From the NCBI RefSeq assembly GCF_902497745.1, contig NZ_CABVHJ010000014.1, positions 10,262-74,261 of the forward strand: a stretch of DNA of 64,000 nt, given 5' to 3'. The position numbers and the translations under genes were made by a program. The stretch is from Pseudomonas fluorescens (GTDB taxonomy: Bacteria > Pseudomonadota > Gammaproteobacteria > Pseudomonadales > Pseudomonadaceae). The notes under the pieces are model-generated. The model was not told the origin of the DNA, made no database searches, and was given only the letters and a program-made list of their open reading frames with translations. Shown one piece after another: positions 45,932 to 53,995 of the stretch (its first letter is position 1; the number at the start of each line of letters is the position of its first letter).

Positions 45932-47728
45932 TTAAAGCGCAAACACCTCCGCCGGCAACTTCATCAAACACTCACTCCCCGCCTCAATCGCCGCTCGATG
46001 CGCCGCCGTACGCGGCAACAAACGCTTGAAGTAAAACTCGCACGTCGCCAACTTCCCGCGCAGGTAATCCGCCTCACCCTCGCCCGCCTCCAGTTGCGCC
46101 TGCGCCACCAATGCCATACGCAACCACAGATAGCCGAGGATGATGTAACCGCTGTACATCAGATAATCCACCGACGCCGCGCCCACTTCATCCGGGTTCT
46201 TCATCGCCGCCATGCCGACCTTCATGGTCAGGTCGCCCCACTGCTGGTTCAACTCATTGAGTTGCGCAACGAAACTGCCCAGTTGCGGATGCCCGGCGTT
46301 GGCTGCGCAGAATTTGTGGACGATTTTGGTGAAACCACGCAGCAACTTACCCTGACTGCCCAGCACCTTACGGCCCAGCAGATCCAGCGCCTGAATGCCG
46401 TTGGTGCCTTCGTAGATCGGTGCAATCCGACAGTCGCGAACCAATTGCTCCATGCCCCACTCGCGAATAAACCCGTGGCCGCCAAATATCTGCATGCCGA
46501 GGTTGGTCACTTCCAGCCCGCTGTCGGTCATGAACGCTTTGCAGATCGGCGTGAGGAACGCCAGCAGGTCTTCAGCCTCCTGACGCGCCTCGGCATCGCT
46601 GTTCAGGTGCGCGGTATCGAGCAGTTGCGCGGTGAAATAGGTCAGCGCGCGGTTGCCCTCGTTGAAGGCTTTCATGGTCAGCAACATGCGCCGCACGTCG
46701 GGGTGGACGATGATCGGATCGGCGGCTTTGTCCGGTGCTTTGGCGCCGGTCAACGAGCGCATCTGCAAACGGTCGTTGGCGTATTTGATCGCGCCCTGGA
46801 AACTCGCCTCGCCCAGACACAGACCCTGCATGCCTGTGCCGAGCCGTGCGTGGTTCATCATGGTGAACATGCAGTTCAGGCCCTTGTTCGGTTCGCCGAT
46901 CAAGAAGCCCTTGGCACCATCGAAGTTGAGCACGCAAGTGGCCGACGCCTTGATGCCCATCTTGTGTTCGATCGAACCGCAGGATACGCCGTTGCGCTCG
47001 TCCGCTTCGCCTGCTGAATCCGGCAAGAACTTCGGCACGATAAACAGCGAAATCCCTTTGGTTCCGGCCGGCGCGTCCGGCAGTTTGGCCAACACCAGAT
47101 GGATGATGTTATCGCTCATGTCGTGTTCGCCGGCAGAGATGAAAATCTTGCTGCCGGTGACCGCGTAGCTACCGTCGGCCTGAGGCACGGCGCGGGTCTT
47201 GATAATGCCCAGGTCGGTGCCGCAGTGGGCTTCGGTCAGGCACATGGTGCCGGTCCATTGCCCGGCGGTGAGTTTGCTCAGGTAAGTTTCTTTTTGTTCC
47301 GCAGTGCCGTGGGCATGGATTGCCGACATCGCGCCATGAGTCAGGCCCGGGTACATGCCCCACGAGGTGTTGCTGGAGCCGACCATTTCGCTGATCACCA
47401 ATCCCAGCGAACTCGGCAAGCCCTGGCCGCCGTAAACCGGATCTGCGGCCAGACCGTGCCAGCCGCCCTCGACGTATTGTGCGAAGGCTTGCTTGAAGCC
47501 TGTAGGCGTTGTCACCACACCGTTGTCGAAATGGCAGCCTTCTTCGTCACCGCTGCGATTGAGCGGCGCGAGGACGTTTTCGCAGAACTTCGCGCCCTCT
47601 TCGAGGATCGCGTTGATCATGTCCGGGCTGGCGTCGTGCGCACCGAGAGTGGCGTAATTGGCGTGGAAGTCGAAGACGTGGTCGATCAGAAAGCGCATGT
47701 CGCGCAGGGGAGCTTTGTATTCAGGCAT
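45932..47728 (-). CDS. FadE-type acyl-CoA dehydrogenase 2 (PA0507-like)
   Basis: 598 aa from ATG 47728 (MPEYKAPLRDMRFLIDHVFD). The same long FadE architecture: MCLTEAHCGTDLG, the GGHGFIREWGMEQLVRD loop and catalytic Glu in IYEGTNGIQ. Clearly paralogous to the two neighbours, diverged enough to expect a different chain-length range. Independent transcription is possible (203 bp from the downstream paralogue, 90 bp from the cyclase gene). Confidence 0.9.
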   Translation of the reverse strand: MPEYKAPLRDMRFLIDHVFDFHANYATLGAHDASPDMINAILEEGAKFCENVLAPLNRSGDEEGCHFDNGVVTTPTGFKQAFAQYVEGGWHGLAADPVYGGQGLPSSLGLVISEMVGSSNTSWGMYPGLTHGAMSAIHAHGTAEQKETYLSKLTAGQWTGTMCLTEAHCGTDLGIIKTRAVPQADGSYAVTGSKIFISAGEHDMSDNIIHLVLAKLPDAPAGTKGISLFIVPKFLPDSAGEADERNGVSCGSIEHKMGIKASATCVLNFDGAKGFLIGEPNKGLNCMFTMMNHARLGTGMQGLCLGEASFQGAIKYANDRLQMRSLTGAKAPDKAADPIIVHPDVRRMLLTMKAFNEGNRALTYFTAQLLDTAHLNSDAEARQEAEDLLAFLTPICKAFMTDSGLEVTNLGMQIFGGHGFIREWGMEQLVRDCRIAPIYEGTNGIQALDLLGRKVLGSQGKLLRGFTKIVHKFCAANAGHPQLGSFVAQLNELNQQWGDLTMKVGMAAMKNPDEVGAASVDYLMYSGYIILGYLWLRMALVAQAQLEAGEGEADYLRGKLATCEFYFKRLLPRTAAHRAAIEAGSECLMKLPAEVFAL

Positions 47729-47818
47729 GGTGGCTTCTCCGTCAGCAGATTTCCTCAACCTACTGCCGGCCACCACACCAAACAATCATTGTGCAGACGC
47801 TGAATGCGCCGTCATCAC

Positions 47819-49129
47819 TCAACCTGCGGCCGTGTCCATGCGCACCGCACCGCGACGATTTTGTCCGTATGCCATCACGCAGTTACGCCCCGCACCTTTT
47901 GCAGCATAGAGCGCCTCGTCGGCAGACTTCAGCACTTGTTCCGGGTTGCGTTGTTCCACTCGCTCGGCGACGCCAATGCTTACCGTCACCGAAACGCTGG
48001 AAGCACCGGAACCGGCCCGGCGCTGACGACCTTGCTGGTCATCCTGCGGACGGTTTTCCTGATTGCGCAGTTGAATGCTGTAGGAAGCAATAGACTCGCG
48101 GATCACCTCAAGATGCGGCATGCACTCTTCAAGGGTTTTGCCGGCGAAAACCAGGGCGAATTCCTCACCACCGTAGCGATACGCCCTACCGCCACCGCTG
48201 ATTTTCGACAGCTTGCTAGCGACCAGGCGCAACACTTGGTCACCAACATCGTGGCCATGGGTGTCGTTGAATTTCTTGAAGTGATCGACGTCGCTCATCG
48301 CCAGCACGTAGTTGCGGCCGAGGCGCTGCATGCGTTCGTTGAGGGCGCGGCGGCCCGGCAGACCGGTGAGTTCGTCACGGAAGGCCATTTGATAAGCCTC
48401 GTGCGCAACGGCAGCGGCGATCATCAACATCACCTGGCTGCACATGATGTTGAGGGTAAACGGCAGGATGAAGGTTTTCGGCAGCATCCAGAACACGCCG
48501 AGCAAGCCGACCAGTTGCGCCGCGTGCAGCGGGCGCGGATTGCGCCAGTATTGCCAGGCGAGCAACAGGAATGCCGAGATAAACACCGGATAGGACAGCT
48601 GGATCAGGCTCATCCAGGCGCCGTGCAGCGCCGGCCAGCGGATTTCCGACAGCCAGATCAGCAAAGCCTGGGGATAACTTTGCTCCAGGCCCAACGCCAC
48701 ACTGCCAAAGGCCAGCAACACGGCGAACCGCGCGACCATGTCCTGGAACAGATGTGTCCGTTCCTGCCAGGCGGCGAACAAGCCGAATAACAACGGCAGC
48801 AATAAACAGACGAGGTGGAACACCACGGCAGCGTCTTCGCGCACCTTGCCGTTGTCGCGGTAATAGTCGGTCTGGGTGTCGAGCAAAAAGTAGGCGATGT
48901 ACACCGTGAGCATCAGAAACAGTTCGCGCTGACGGCGGTAAACCGCGCAATAAGCGCCACCCAACAACAACACCAACGTCGGCAGCACGTTGAACAGCGA
49001 CGTGAAGAACACACTGAGGTCTTTGACGTACGCAGCCGCCAACCCCGCGAGTAACAACAGCAGTGAAGGTAGGAAATGGCTGAAACGTACAGCGGAAGAA
49101 CGCGGCAAGGGTAAGCTCCGACCCGTCAT
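47819..49129 (-). CDS. Membrane diguanylate cyclase (7-TM, GGEEF)
   Basis: 436 aa from ATG 49129 (no strong Shine-Dalgarno; the frame extends to 49192 through the CRP/Vfr box). About seven hydrophobic helices (residues 15-250) of an unassigned sensor type, then a GGDEF domain (about 262-425) with RDELTGLPGRRAL, SDVDHFKKFNDTHGHDVGD and RYGGEEFAL active site. The I-site RxxD is replaced by ISGG, so product inhibition is unlikely. A roughly 20-residue Gln/Arg-rich insertion interrupts the domain before SVTVSIGVA. It sits between acyl-CoA dehydrogenase genes, where I recall no such gene in P. aeruginosa. Confidence 0.88.
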   Translation of the reverse strand: MTGRSLPLPRSSAVRFSHFLPSLLLLLAGLAAAYVKDLSVFFTSLFNVLPTLVLLLGGAYCAVYRRQRELFLMLTVYIAYFLLDTQTDYYRDNGKVREDAAVVFHLVCLLLPLLFGLFAAWQERTHLFQDMVARFAVLLAFGSVALGLEQSYPQALLIWLSEIRWPALHGAWMSLIQLSYPVFISAFLLLAWQYWRNPRPLHAAQLVGLLGVFWMLPKTFILPFTLNIMCSQVMLMIAAAVAHEAYQMAFRDELTGLPGRRALNERMQRLGRNYVLAMSDVDHFKKFNDTHGHDVGDQVLRLVASKLSKISGGGRAYRYGGEEFALVFAGKTLEECMPHLEVIRESIASYSIQLRNQENRPQDDQQGRQRRAGSGASSVSVTVSIGVAERVEQRNPEQVLKSADEALYAAKGAGRNCVMAYGQNRRGAVRMDTAAG

Positions 49130-49177
49130 AGCAAAGAGATGGCATTGTGCCTGCAAAGTGCAGCCAAGCCCACACAA

Positions 49178-49193
49178 TGTGATCCAGATCACA
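49178..49193 (-). promoter_or_regulatory. CRP/Vfr binding site upstream of the diguanylate cyclase
   Basis: TGTGA-TCCAGA-TCACA: perfect inverted CRP half-sites with 6-bp spacing, and AATGTGATCCAGATCACAC fits the published Vfr consensus (TGNGA..YAGWTCACA) at nearly every position. Centre is about 57 bp before the cyclase ATG. Confidence 0.75.
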
Positions 49194-49247
49194 CACTGTC
49201 TCTTTAACGGCCGGAAGCCCGACTATCTGAGCGATTCGCCAACAAAA

Positions 49248-49281
49248 AAACCGCTGCCCCCTAACGGGAGCAGCGGTTTTC
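49248..49281 (-). terminator. Terminator of acyl-CoA dehydrogenase 3
   Basis: AAACCGCTGC (49248-49257) and GCAGCGGTTT (49270-49279), with T-run on the minus strand from the A7 stretch just before 49250. It isolates the fadE gene from the cyclase promoter. Confidence 0.88.
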
Positions 49282-49299
49282 ATGAGACGGCGCTAGAGC

Positions 49300-51105
49300 T
49301 TAGTAGCCCAGTGCAAAGTCTTCTTCTTTCATGTCCATCAGGTTGTTGGCGCCCGACAGCATAGTGGCCACGTGCGTGCGGGTACGCGGCAGGATACGCT
49401 GGAAGTAGAAACGCGCGGTTTGCAGCTTGGCGGTATAGAACGCCGCGTCGCCGCTGCCTTCTGCCAGCTTTTCAGCAGCCAGACGCGCCATGTCGGCCCA
49501 GAAGTAAGCCAGGCAGGCATAACCGGAGTACATCAGGTAGTCCACGGAGGCCGCACCGACTTCTTCGCGATCTTTCATGGCAGCCATACCGACCTTCATG
49601 GTCAGCTCGCCCCATTCCTTGTTCAGTGCAGCCAGCGGCGTGACGAACTCTTGAACCGCTTCGTTGCCTTCGTTGTTCTGGCAGAACTTGTGGACGATCT
49701 TGGTGAAGCCTTTCAGAGCTTCGCCTTGAGTCATCAGCACTTTACGGCCCAGCAGGTCGAGTGCCTGAATACCGGTGGTGCCTTCGTACAGCATCGAAAT
49801 GCGGCTGTCGCGAACGTTCTGCTCCATGCCCCACTCGGCGATGAAGCCGTGGCCGCCGTAGATCTGTACGCCGTGGTTAGCGGATTCGAAACCGACTTCG
49901 GTCATGAACGCTTTAGCGATCGGGGTCATGAAGGCCAACAGTGCGTCGGCTTTCTTCTTCTCTTCTTCATCGACGCCGTATTTGACGATGTCGACCTGTT
50001 TGGCGGTGAAGTACACCATCGCGCGGTTGCCTTCGGCGAAAGCCTTCATGGTCAACAGCATGCGACGTACGTCAGGGTGCACGATGATCGGGTCAGCAGC
50101 TTTTTCCGGCGCTTTCGGGCCAGTCAGCGAGCGCATTTGCAGACGATCGCGAGCGTATTTCAAGCCGCCCTGGAAACCGATTTCGGCGTGGGCCAGACCT
50201 TGCAGTGCGGTGCCCAGACGTGCGGTGTTCATAAAGGTGAACATGCAGTTCAGGCCTTTGTTCGCCGGGCCGATCAGGAAACCGGTGGCGCCGTCGAAGT
50301 TCATCACGCAGGTGGCGTTGCCGTGGATACCCATCTTGTGTTCCAGCGAACCGCAGCTCACTGCGTTGCGCTCACCGACGGTGCCATCAGCGTTCGGCAT
50401 GAACTTTGGAACGATGAACAACGAGATGCCTTTGGTGCCAGCCGGTGCGTCCGGCAGGCGGGCCAGCACGATGTGGACGATGTTGTCGGCCATGTCGTGT
50501 TCACCGGCCGAGATGAAGATCTTGGTGCCGGAGACTTTGTAAGAACCATCAGCTTGAGGTTCGGCCTTGGTGCGCAGCATGCCCAGGTCGGTGCCGCAGT
50601 GCGGCTCGGTCAGGCACATGGTGCCGGTCCATTCGCCGGAAACCAGTTTGGTCAGATAGGCTTCTTGCTGCTCTGGGGTGCCGTGCTCGGAGATGGTGTT
50701 CATCGCGCCGTGCGACAGGCCTGGGTACATGCCCCACGACCAGTTGGCTTCGCCAACCATCTCGCTCACTGCCAGACCGAGCGACTCCGGCAGGCCTTGG
50801 CCACCGTGCTCAACGTCGTGCGCCAGGCTTGGCCAGCCGCCTTCAACGAATTGCTTGTAAGCCTCTTTGAAGCCCGTCGGGGTTTTCACGCCGGACTCGC
50901 TCCAGGTGCAACCTTCGAGGTCGCCCACGCGGTTCAGCGGTGCCAGTACCTGCTCACAAAACTTGGCGCCTTCTTCGAGGATGGCGTCAACCATGTCCGG
51001 AGTTGCGTCTGCGCAAGCCGGAAGGCTCTGATAATGCGCTTCGTAGCCGAGCAGTTCGTCACGAACGAAGCGAATATCACGCAAGGGGGCCTTGTAGTCA
51101 GGCAT
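49300..51105 (-). CDS. FadE-type acyl-CoA dehydrogenase 3 (PA0506-like, PsrA-box promoter)
   Basis: 601 aa, MPDYKAPLRDIRFVRDELLGY. Long FadE form with MCLTEPHCGTDLG and GGHGFIAEWGMEQNVRD; the catalytic Glu lies in LYEGTTGIQ (T instead of N found in the two paralogues). By position next to the biotin genes it corresponds to P. aeruginosa PA0506 (long-chain FadE1, from memory). It has its own canonical promoter and PsrA-type operator, so it is likely the fatty-acid-induced member of the trio. Confidence 0.92.
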   Translation of the reverse strand: MPDYKAPLRDIRFVRDELLGYEAHYQSLPACADATPDMVDAILEEGAKFCEQVLAPLNRVGDLEGCTWSESGVKTPTGFKEAYKQFVEGGWPSLAHDVEHGGQGLPESLGLAVSEMVGEANWSWGMYPGLSHGAMNTISEHGTPEQQEAYLTKLVSGEWTGTMCLTEPHCGTDLGMLRTKAEPQADGSYKVSGTKIFISAGEHDMADNIVHIVLARLPDAPAGTKGISLFIVPKFMPNADGTVGERNAVSCGSLEHKMGIHGNATCVMNFDGATGFLIGPANKGLNCMFTFMNTARLGTALQGLAHAEIGFQGGLKYARDRLQMRSLTGPKAPEKAADPIIVHPDVRRMLLTMKAFAEGNRAMVYFTAKQVDIVKYGVDEEEKKKADALLAFMTPIAKAFMTEVGFESANHGVQIYGGHGFIAEWGMEQNVRDSRISMLYEGTTGIQALDLLGRKVLMTQGEALKGFTKIVHKFCQNNEGNEAVQEFVTPLAALNKEWGELTMKVGMAAMKDREEVGAASVDYLMYSGYACLAYFWADMARLAAEKLAEGSGDAAFYTAKLQTARFYFQRILPRTRTHVATMLSGANNLMDMKEEDFALGY

Positions 51106-51166
51106 AGCGATAAACCTCTGCTGATGTAACCGGGAATGAACGACCGTGTTGATTTGTTGTGACGGT

Positions 51167-51180
51167 CAAACAGTTGTTTG
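51167..51180 (-). promoter_or_regulatory. PsrA-type operator
   Basis: CAAAC-AGTT-GTTTG, a perfect palindrome (extended TCAAAC/GTTTGA) matching the PsrA consensus of CAAAC N2-4 GTTTG. It begins 2 bp downstream of the -10, so a bound repressor would block transcription start. Confidence 0.75.
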
Positions 51181-51181
51181 A

Positions 51182-51210
51182 AACATACGTTTACGCCGAA
51201 TTCTTGTCAA
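51182..51210 (-). promoter_or_regulatory. Sigma-70 promoter of acyl-CoA dehydrogenase 3
   Basis: On the minus strand TTGACA (51210-51205), 17-bp spacer, TATGTT (51187-51182). Leader about 70 nt to the ATG at 51105. Confidence 0.75.
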
Positions 51211-51335
51211 GCATCGTTCTTTTGCCGTTCGTCCCCGCATCTTTCAAACAGCGGACGCAGCAAACCGCCGTAGACTCGAACGAGCCACGGACGCTGAAAA
51301 AAGATTAGTTGAGGGAGAGGGACTTACAACGAAAA

Positions 51336-51359
51336 ACGCCGCGACAAGGCGCGGCGTTC
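51336..51359 (-). terminator. Terminator of the 98-aa gene
   Basis: AACGCCGCG (51336-51344), loop ACAAGG, CGCGGCGTT (51351-51359); T-run on the minus strand (51333-51337). Confidence 0.85.
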
Positions 51360-51380
51360 AAGATGCAGATTGCGAAAAGA

Positions 51381-51677
51381 TCAGGCAAACGTATCGATGA
51401 TGGTACCGAGCATTTCATCGGACGCCTTGGCGACCTTCACGCCCAGCTCTGCCTGGATCTTGCCCTGAGACATCTCGACCATATTGCTGGCCAGATCCGA
51501 TTGCTGGGCACGATCCACACCGCGTAGACGGTCAACCTGCACTTCGGAAGACTGGCTGGTCACCGAACGTTCAATCGTATTATTGGCAATCTGGCTGGCC
51601 GCCTGATCGACGCGGTTCTGCCCGCTCTGAATCGAGCTCAGGCCTGCATAAAAAGCTGTGTTACCGGAGATTTCCAT
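51381..51677 (-). CDS. 98-aa conserved hypothetical protein (hook/motility-like)
   Basis: 98 aa from ATG 51677; an ATG four codons earlier has AAGG directly against it and is less likely. MEISGNTAFYAGLSSIQSGQ is followed by heptad-like helices (QAASQIANNTI; VEMSQGKIQAELGVKVAKASDEMLG). The pattern of N-terminal ISGN, central Gln/Ser and C-terminal helix resembles YjfB-like putative motility proteins and flagellar axial termini; no signal peptide or enzymatic motif. Orthologues sit between bioD and the fadE gene in other Pseudomonas (memory). Function unknown. Confidence 0.75.
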   Translation of the reverse strand: MEISGNTAFYAGLSSIQSGQNRVDQAASQIANNTIERSVTSQSSEVQVDRLRGVDRAQQSDLASNMVEMSQGKIQAELGVKVAKASDEMLGTIIDTFA

Positions 51678-51784
51678 AACAGTTCTCATCCTTGGGAAGG
51701 ATCAATGGCGCCATTGAACCAGAGGCGTCAGAAAAACACCCGTCAAAAACACTAATGGCACAGTGCCTGTTCATAGGCAAAAGC

Positions 51785-52465
51785 TTAGTCGAGCAAATCC
51801 AGCTGCAGATGAGCCGCCACCGCTTCCGCACTCAACGCCTTGAGTTTCGGCACCCGACCCAAACAGGGTGCCGGGATCCGCTCAGCCAATGTCGCCAGAT
51901 TCTCCTCCAGCCGCGACGTCTTCGGATCGATGATGTTCGCCACCCACCCTGCCAATTGAAGCCCATCGCGAGCAATCGCCTCGGCCGTCAACAAGGCATG
52001 ACTGATGCACCCCAGCCGCACGCCCACCACCAGAATCACCGGCAACTTCAGCGCAATCGCCAGATCCGACAAATTATCCTGATCCGCCAACGGCACCCGC
52101 CAGCCACCCGCGCCTTCGATCAGAGTGAAATCGGCATTCATCGCCAGAATCTCGCGCATCGGCGCCAGCAGCGATTGCACGGTCAACGCGACACCCGCTT
52201 CACGCGCCGCCAGATGCGGTGCGATAGCCGGCTCGAACGCCACAGGATTGACCTGTTGATAACTCAGCGGCAACGAACACTCGGCCAACAGCGCCAACGC
52301 GTCGGCATTGCGCAATCCCTTCGGCGTCACTTCGCACCCGGACGCCACCGGTTTCCCCGCCGCTGTGCTCAGCCCGGCCGATCGCGCTGCATGCAGCAAC
52401 CCTGCGGCAACCGTGGTCTTGCCGACATCAGTGTCCGTTCCGGTGATGAAATAGGCTGCGCTCAT
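51785..52465 (-). CDS. bioD: Dethiobiotin synthetase
   Basis: 226 aa ATP-dependent carboxylase closing the ureido ring of dethiobiotin. The P-loop ITGTDTDVGKTTVAAGLL is at the N-terminus, with EGAGGWRVPL for the second nucleotide/CO2 site. Last gene of the biotin operon; overlaps bioC by 4 nt. Confidence 0.95.
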   Translation of the reverse strand: MSAAYFITGTDTDVGKTTVAAGLLHAARSAGLSTAAGKPVASGCEVTPKGLRNADALALLAECSLPLSYQQVNPVAFEPAIAPHLAAREAGVALTVQSLLAPMREILAMNADFTLIEGAGGWRVPLADQDNLSDLAIALKLPVILVVGVRLGCISHALLTAEAIARDGLQLAGWVANIIDPKTSRLEENLATLAERIPAPCLGRVPKLKALSAEAVAAHLQLDLLD

Positions 52466-53271
52466 ACGGGTTTCTCCAACACGGCGTAGACCACCTGATA
52501 AGTCGCCGGCAATCCCGACGCCTCACGGAATTGCTCGTAAGCTTCGACCAGCCCGAGAATCCGCGCCCGCCCGGTCAAACCGCCCGGCCGCCCTGGATTC
52601 AGATTGTGCGCACCCAAGGCTTTCAATTCATGGGTGAGACTGCGCACATCCGGGTAGTGCAACACGTGAGGCTGATTCTCCAGACTCAACGTGCGCAAGC
52701 CACTGGCCGCAGACAATTGCTCATAACGGGAGAACTCGCGGAAGCGGTTGACGTGCACCAGCCCATCGACCTGCCGCCAGCTATCACGCAATTCAAACAA
52801 CGTCCCTGCACAAAGACTAGCAAACGCAAAAATCCCACCCGGTTTCAATACACGAAAGGCTTCGCTGAGCACCGCCTCGAAGTCTGCACACCACTGCACG
52901 GCGAGGCTGGAGAAAATCAGATCGCAGGTTGAATCCTGCAACGGCAGACGCTCCGCATCGCCGGCAATGAAATGCTCGGCACCGCCCAACGGTCGCGCGT
53001 GATCGAGCATGCCCTCGGCGATATCCAGCGCCAGACCGTGTTCCTCGGTAAACCGCGAAGCCAGCGCGCGAGTGAAATAACCCGTGCCACAGCCCAGATC
53101 CAGCCAACGCGCCGGTACAAATTCCTGCGGCAACCGCTGCAGCAATTGTGTACCGACATCACGTTGCAACTCGGCGACGCTGTCGTAACTGGCCGCCGCA
53201 CGAGAGAAAGAGGCCGCGACCTGACGCTTGTCAGGCAAGCCGCCGGGCAGCACAAGAGACAAATCAGTCAT
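52462..53271 (-). CDS. bioC: Malonyl-ACP O-methyltransferase BioC
   Basis: 269 aa from ATG 53271; a longer frame starts inside bioH. SAM-dependent methylation of malonyl-ACP disguises it for fatty-acid chain extension to pimeloyl-ACP. Motif I is LDLGCGTGYFTRAL; post-I region LDIAEGML. Overlaps bioH by 8 nt. Confidence 0.94.
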   Translation of the reverse strand: MTDLSLVLPGGLPDKRQVAASFSRAAASYDSVAELQRDVGTQLLQRLPQEFVPARWLDLGCGTGYFTRALASRFTEEHGLALDIAEGMLDHARPLGGAEHFIAGDAERLPLQDSTCDLIFSSLAVQWCADFEAVLSEAFRVLKPGGIFAFASLCAGTLFELRDSWRQVDGLVHVNRFREFSRYEQLSAASGLRTLSLENQPHVLHYPDVRSLTHELKALGAHNLNPGRPGGLTGRARILGLVEAYEQFREASGLPATYQVVYAVLEKPV

Positions 53272-53995
53272 CACCGCACTCGTGTAGAAAAGCCTGGATA
53301 GCACCCGCCAGTCCGTGGGGGTCTTCCAGAAGAAACGCATGACAGGCCTGTTCGATCAGACCTATTTCAATATCCTGCAACAGCGCGAACAACGCCCCCG
53401 CCGCTTCCGCCGGGACCAGAGCGTCCTGTCCGGCGAACAGATGAAATTGCGGACCACGAAACGCCTGCAATGCTTCACGGGTGTCCAGTTGCGCGAGCAG
53501 TTCCAGTCCCGCCATCAACACAGCGGGCGCCGTCTGCGGCGCGCCGCCGAGCATCAGCCGCGACAATCCGCGCGGATCTTGTGCGCCTTGAGCACAAAGC
53601 AGCGAGAAGCGTTTGAGAGTTGTGCGCGGATCGGCCTGGCAACCAGCGAGAAACGCGTCGAACGTCTCGCCGGGCATCGCACTCGGCCATTGCTCATGGG
53701 CAACAAAAGAAGGATTGCTCGCCAGCGTCAGCAAACCGCAGCAATGTTCACCCCGCCGTGCCGCCAATTCGGACGCAAGCATCCCGCCCAGCGACCAGCC
53801 ACCGAGCCACACGTCGTGGGGAATACGTTCATCGAGTTCGTCGAGCCAGTCTTGCGGATCGCTGGAATCCAATTGCGGCAGCGGCTCGATTTCCACTTTC
53901 AGATGTTCGTCGAGCCCCTGCAACGCCGCAGCCAGAGGCTCCATCGGCGACACACCGAGGCCCCAGCCGGGCAGCAGAATCAGGCGATCACGCAT
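53264..53995 (-). CDS. bioH: Pimeloyl-ACP methyl ester esterase BioH
   Basis: 243 aa from ATG 53995 (overlapping bioF by 8 nt). Hydrolyses pimeloyl-ACP methyl ester to end chain elongation. LLPGWGLGVSPMEPL, nucleophile elbow GGWSLGGML with Ser near 83, Asp in FAGQDALVP and a C-terminal His in CHAFLLEDP. Its presence inside the operon (E. coli bioH is unlinked) is usual for Pseudomonas. Confidence 0.93.
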   Translation of the reverse strand: MRDRLILLPGWGLGVSPMEPLAAALQGLDEHLKVEIEPLPQLDSSDPQDWLDELDERIPHDVWLGGWSLGGMLASELAARRGEHCCGLLTLASNPSFVAHEQWPSAMPGETFDAFLAGCQADPRTTLKRFSLLCAQGAQDPRGLSRLMLGGAPQTAPAVLMAGLELLAQLDTREALQAFRGPQFHLFAGQDALVPAEAAGALFALLQDIEIGLIEQACHAFLLEDPHGLAGAIQAFLHECGDD

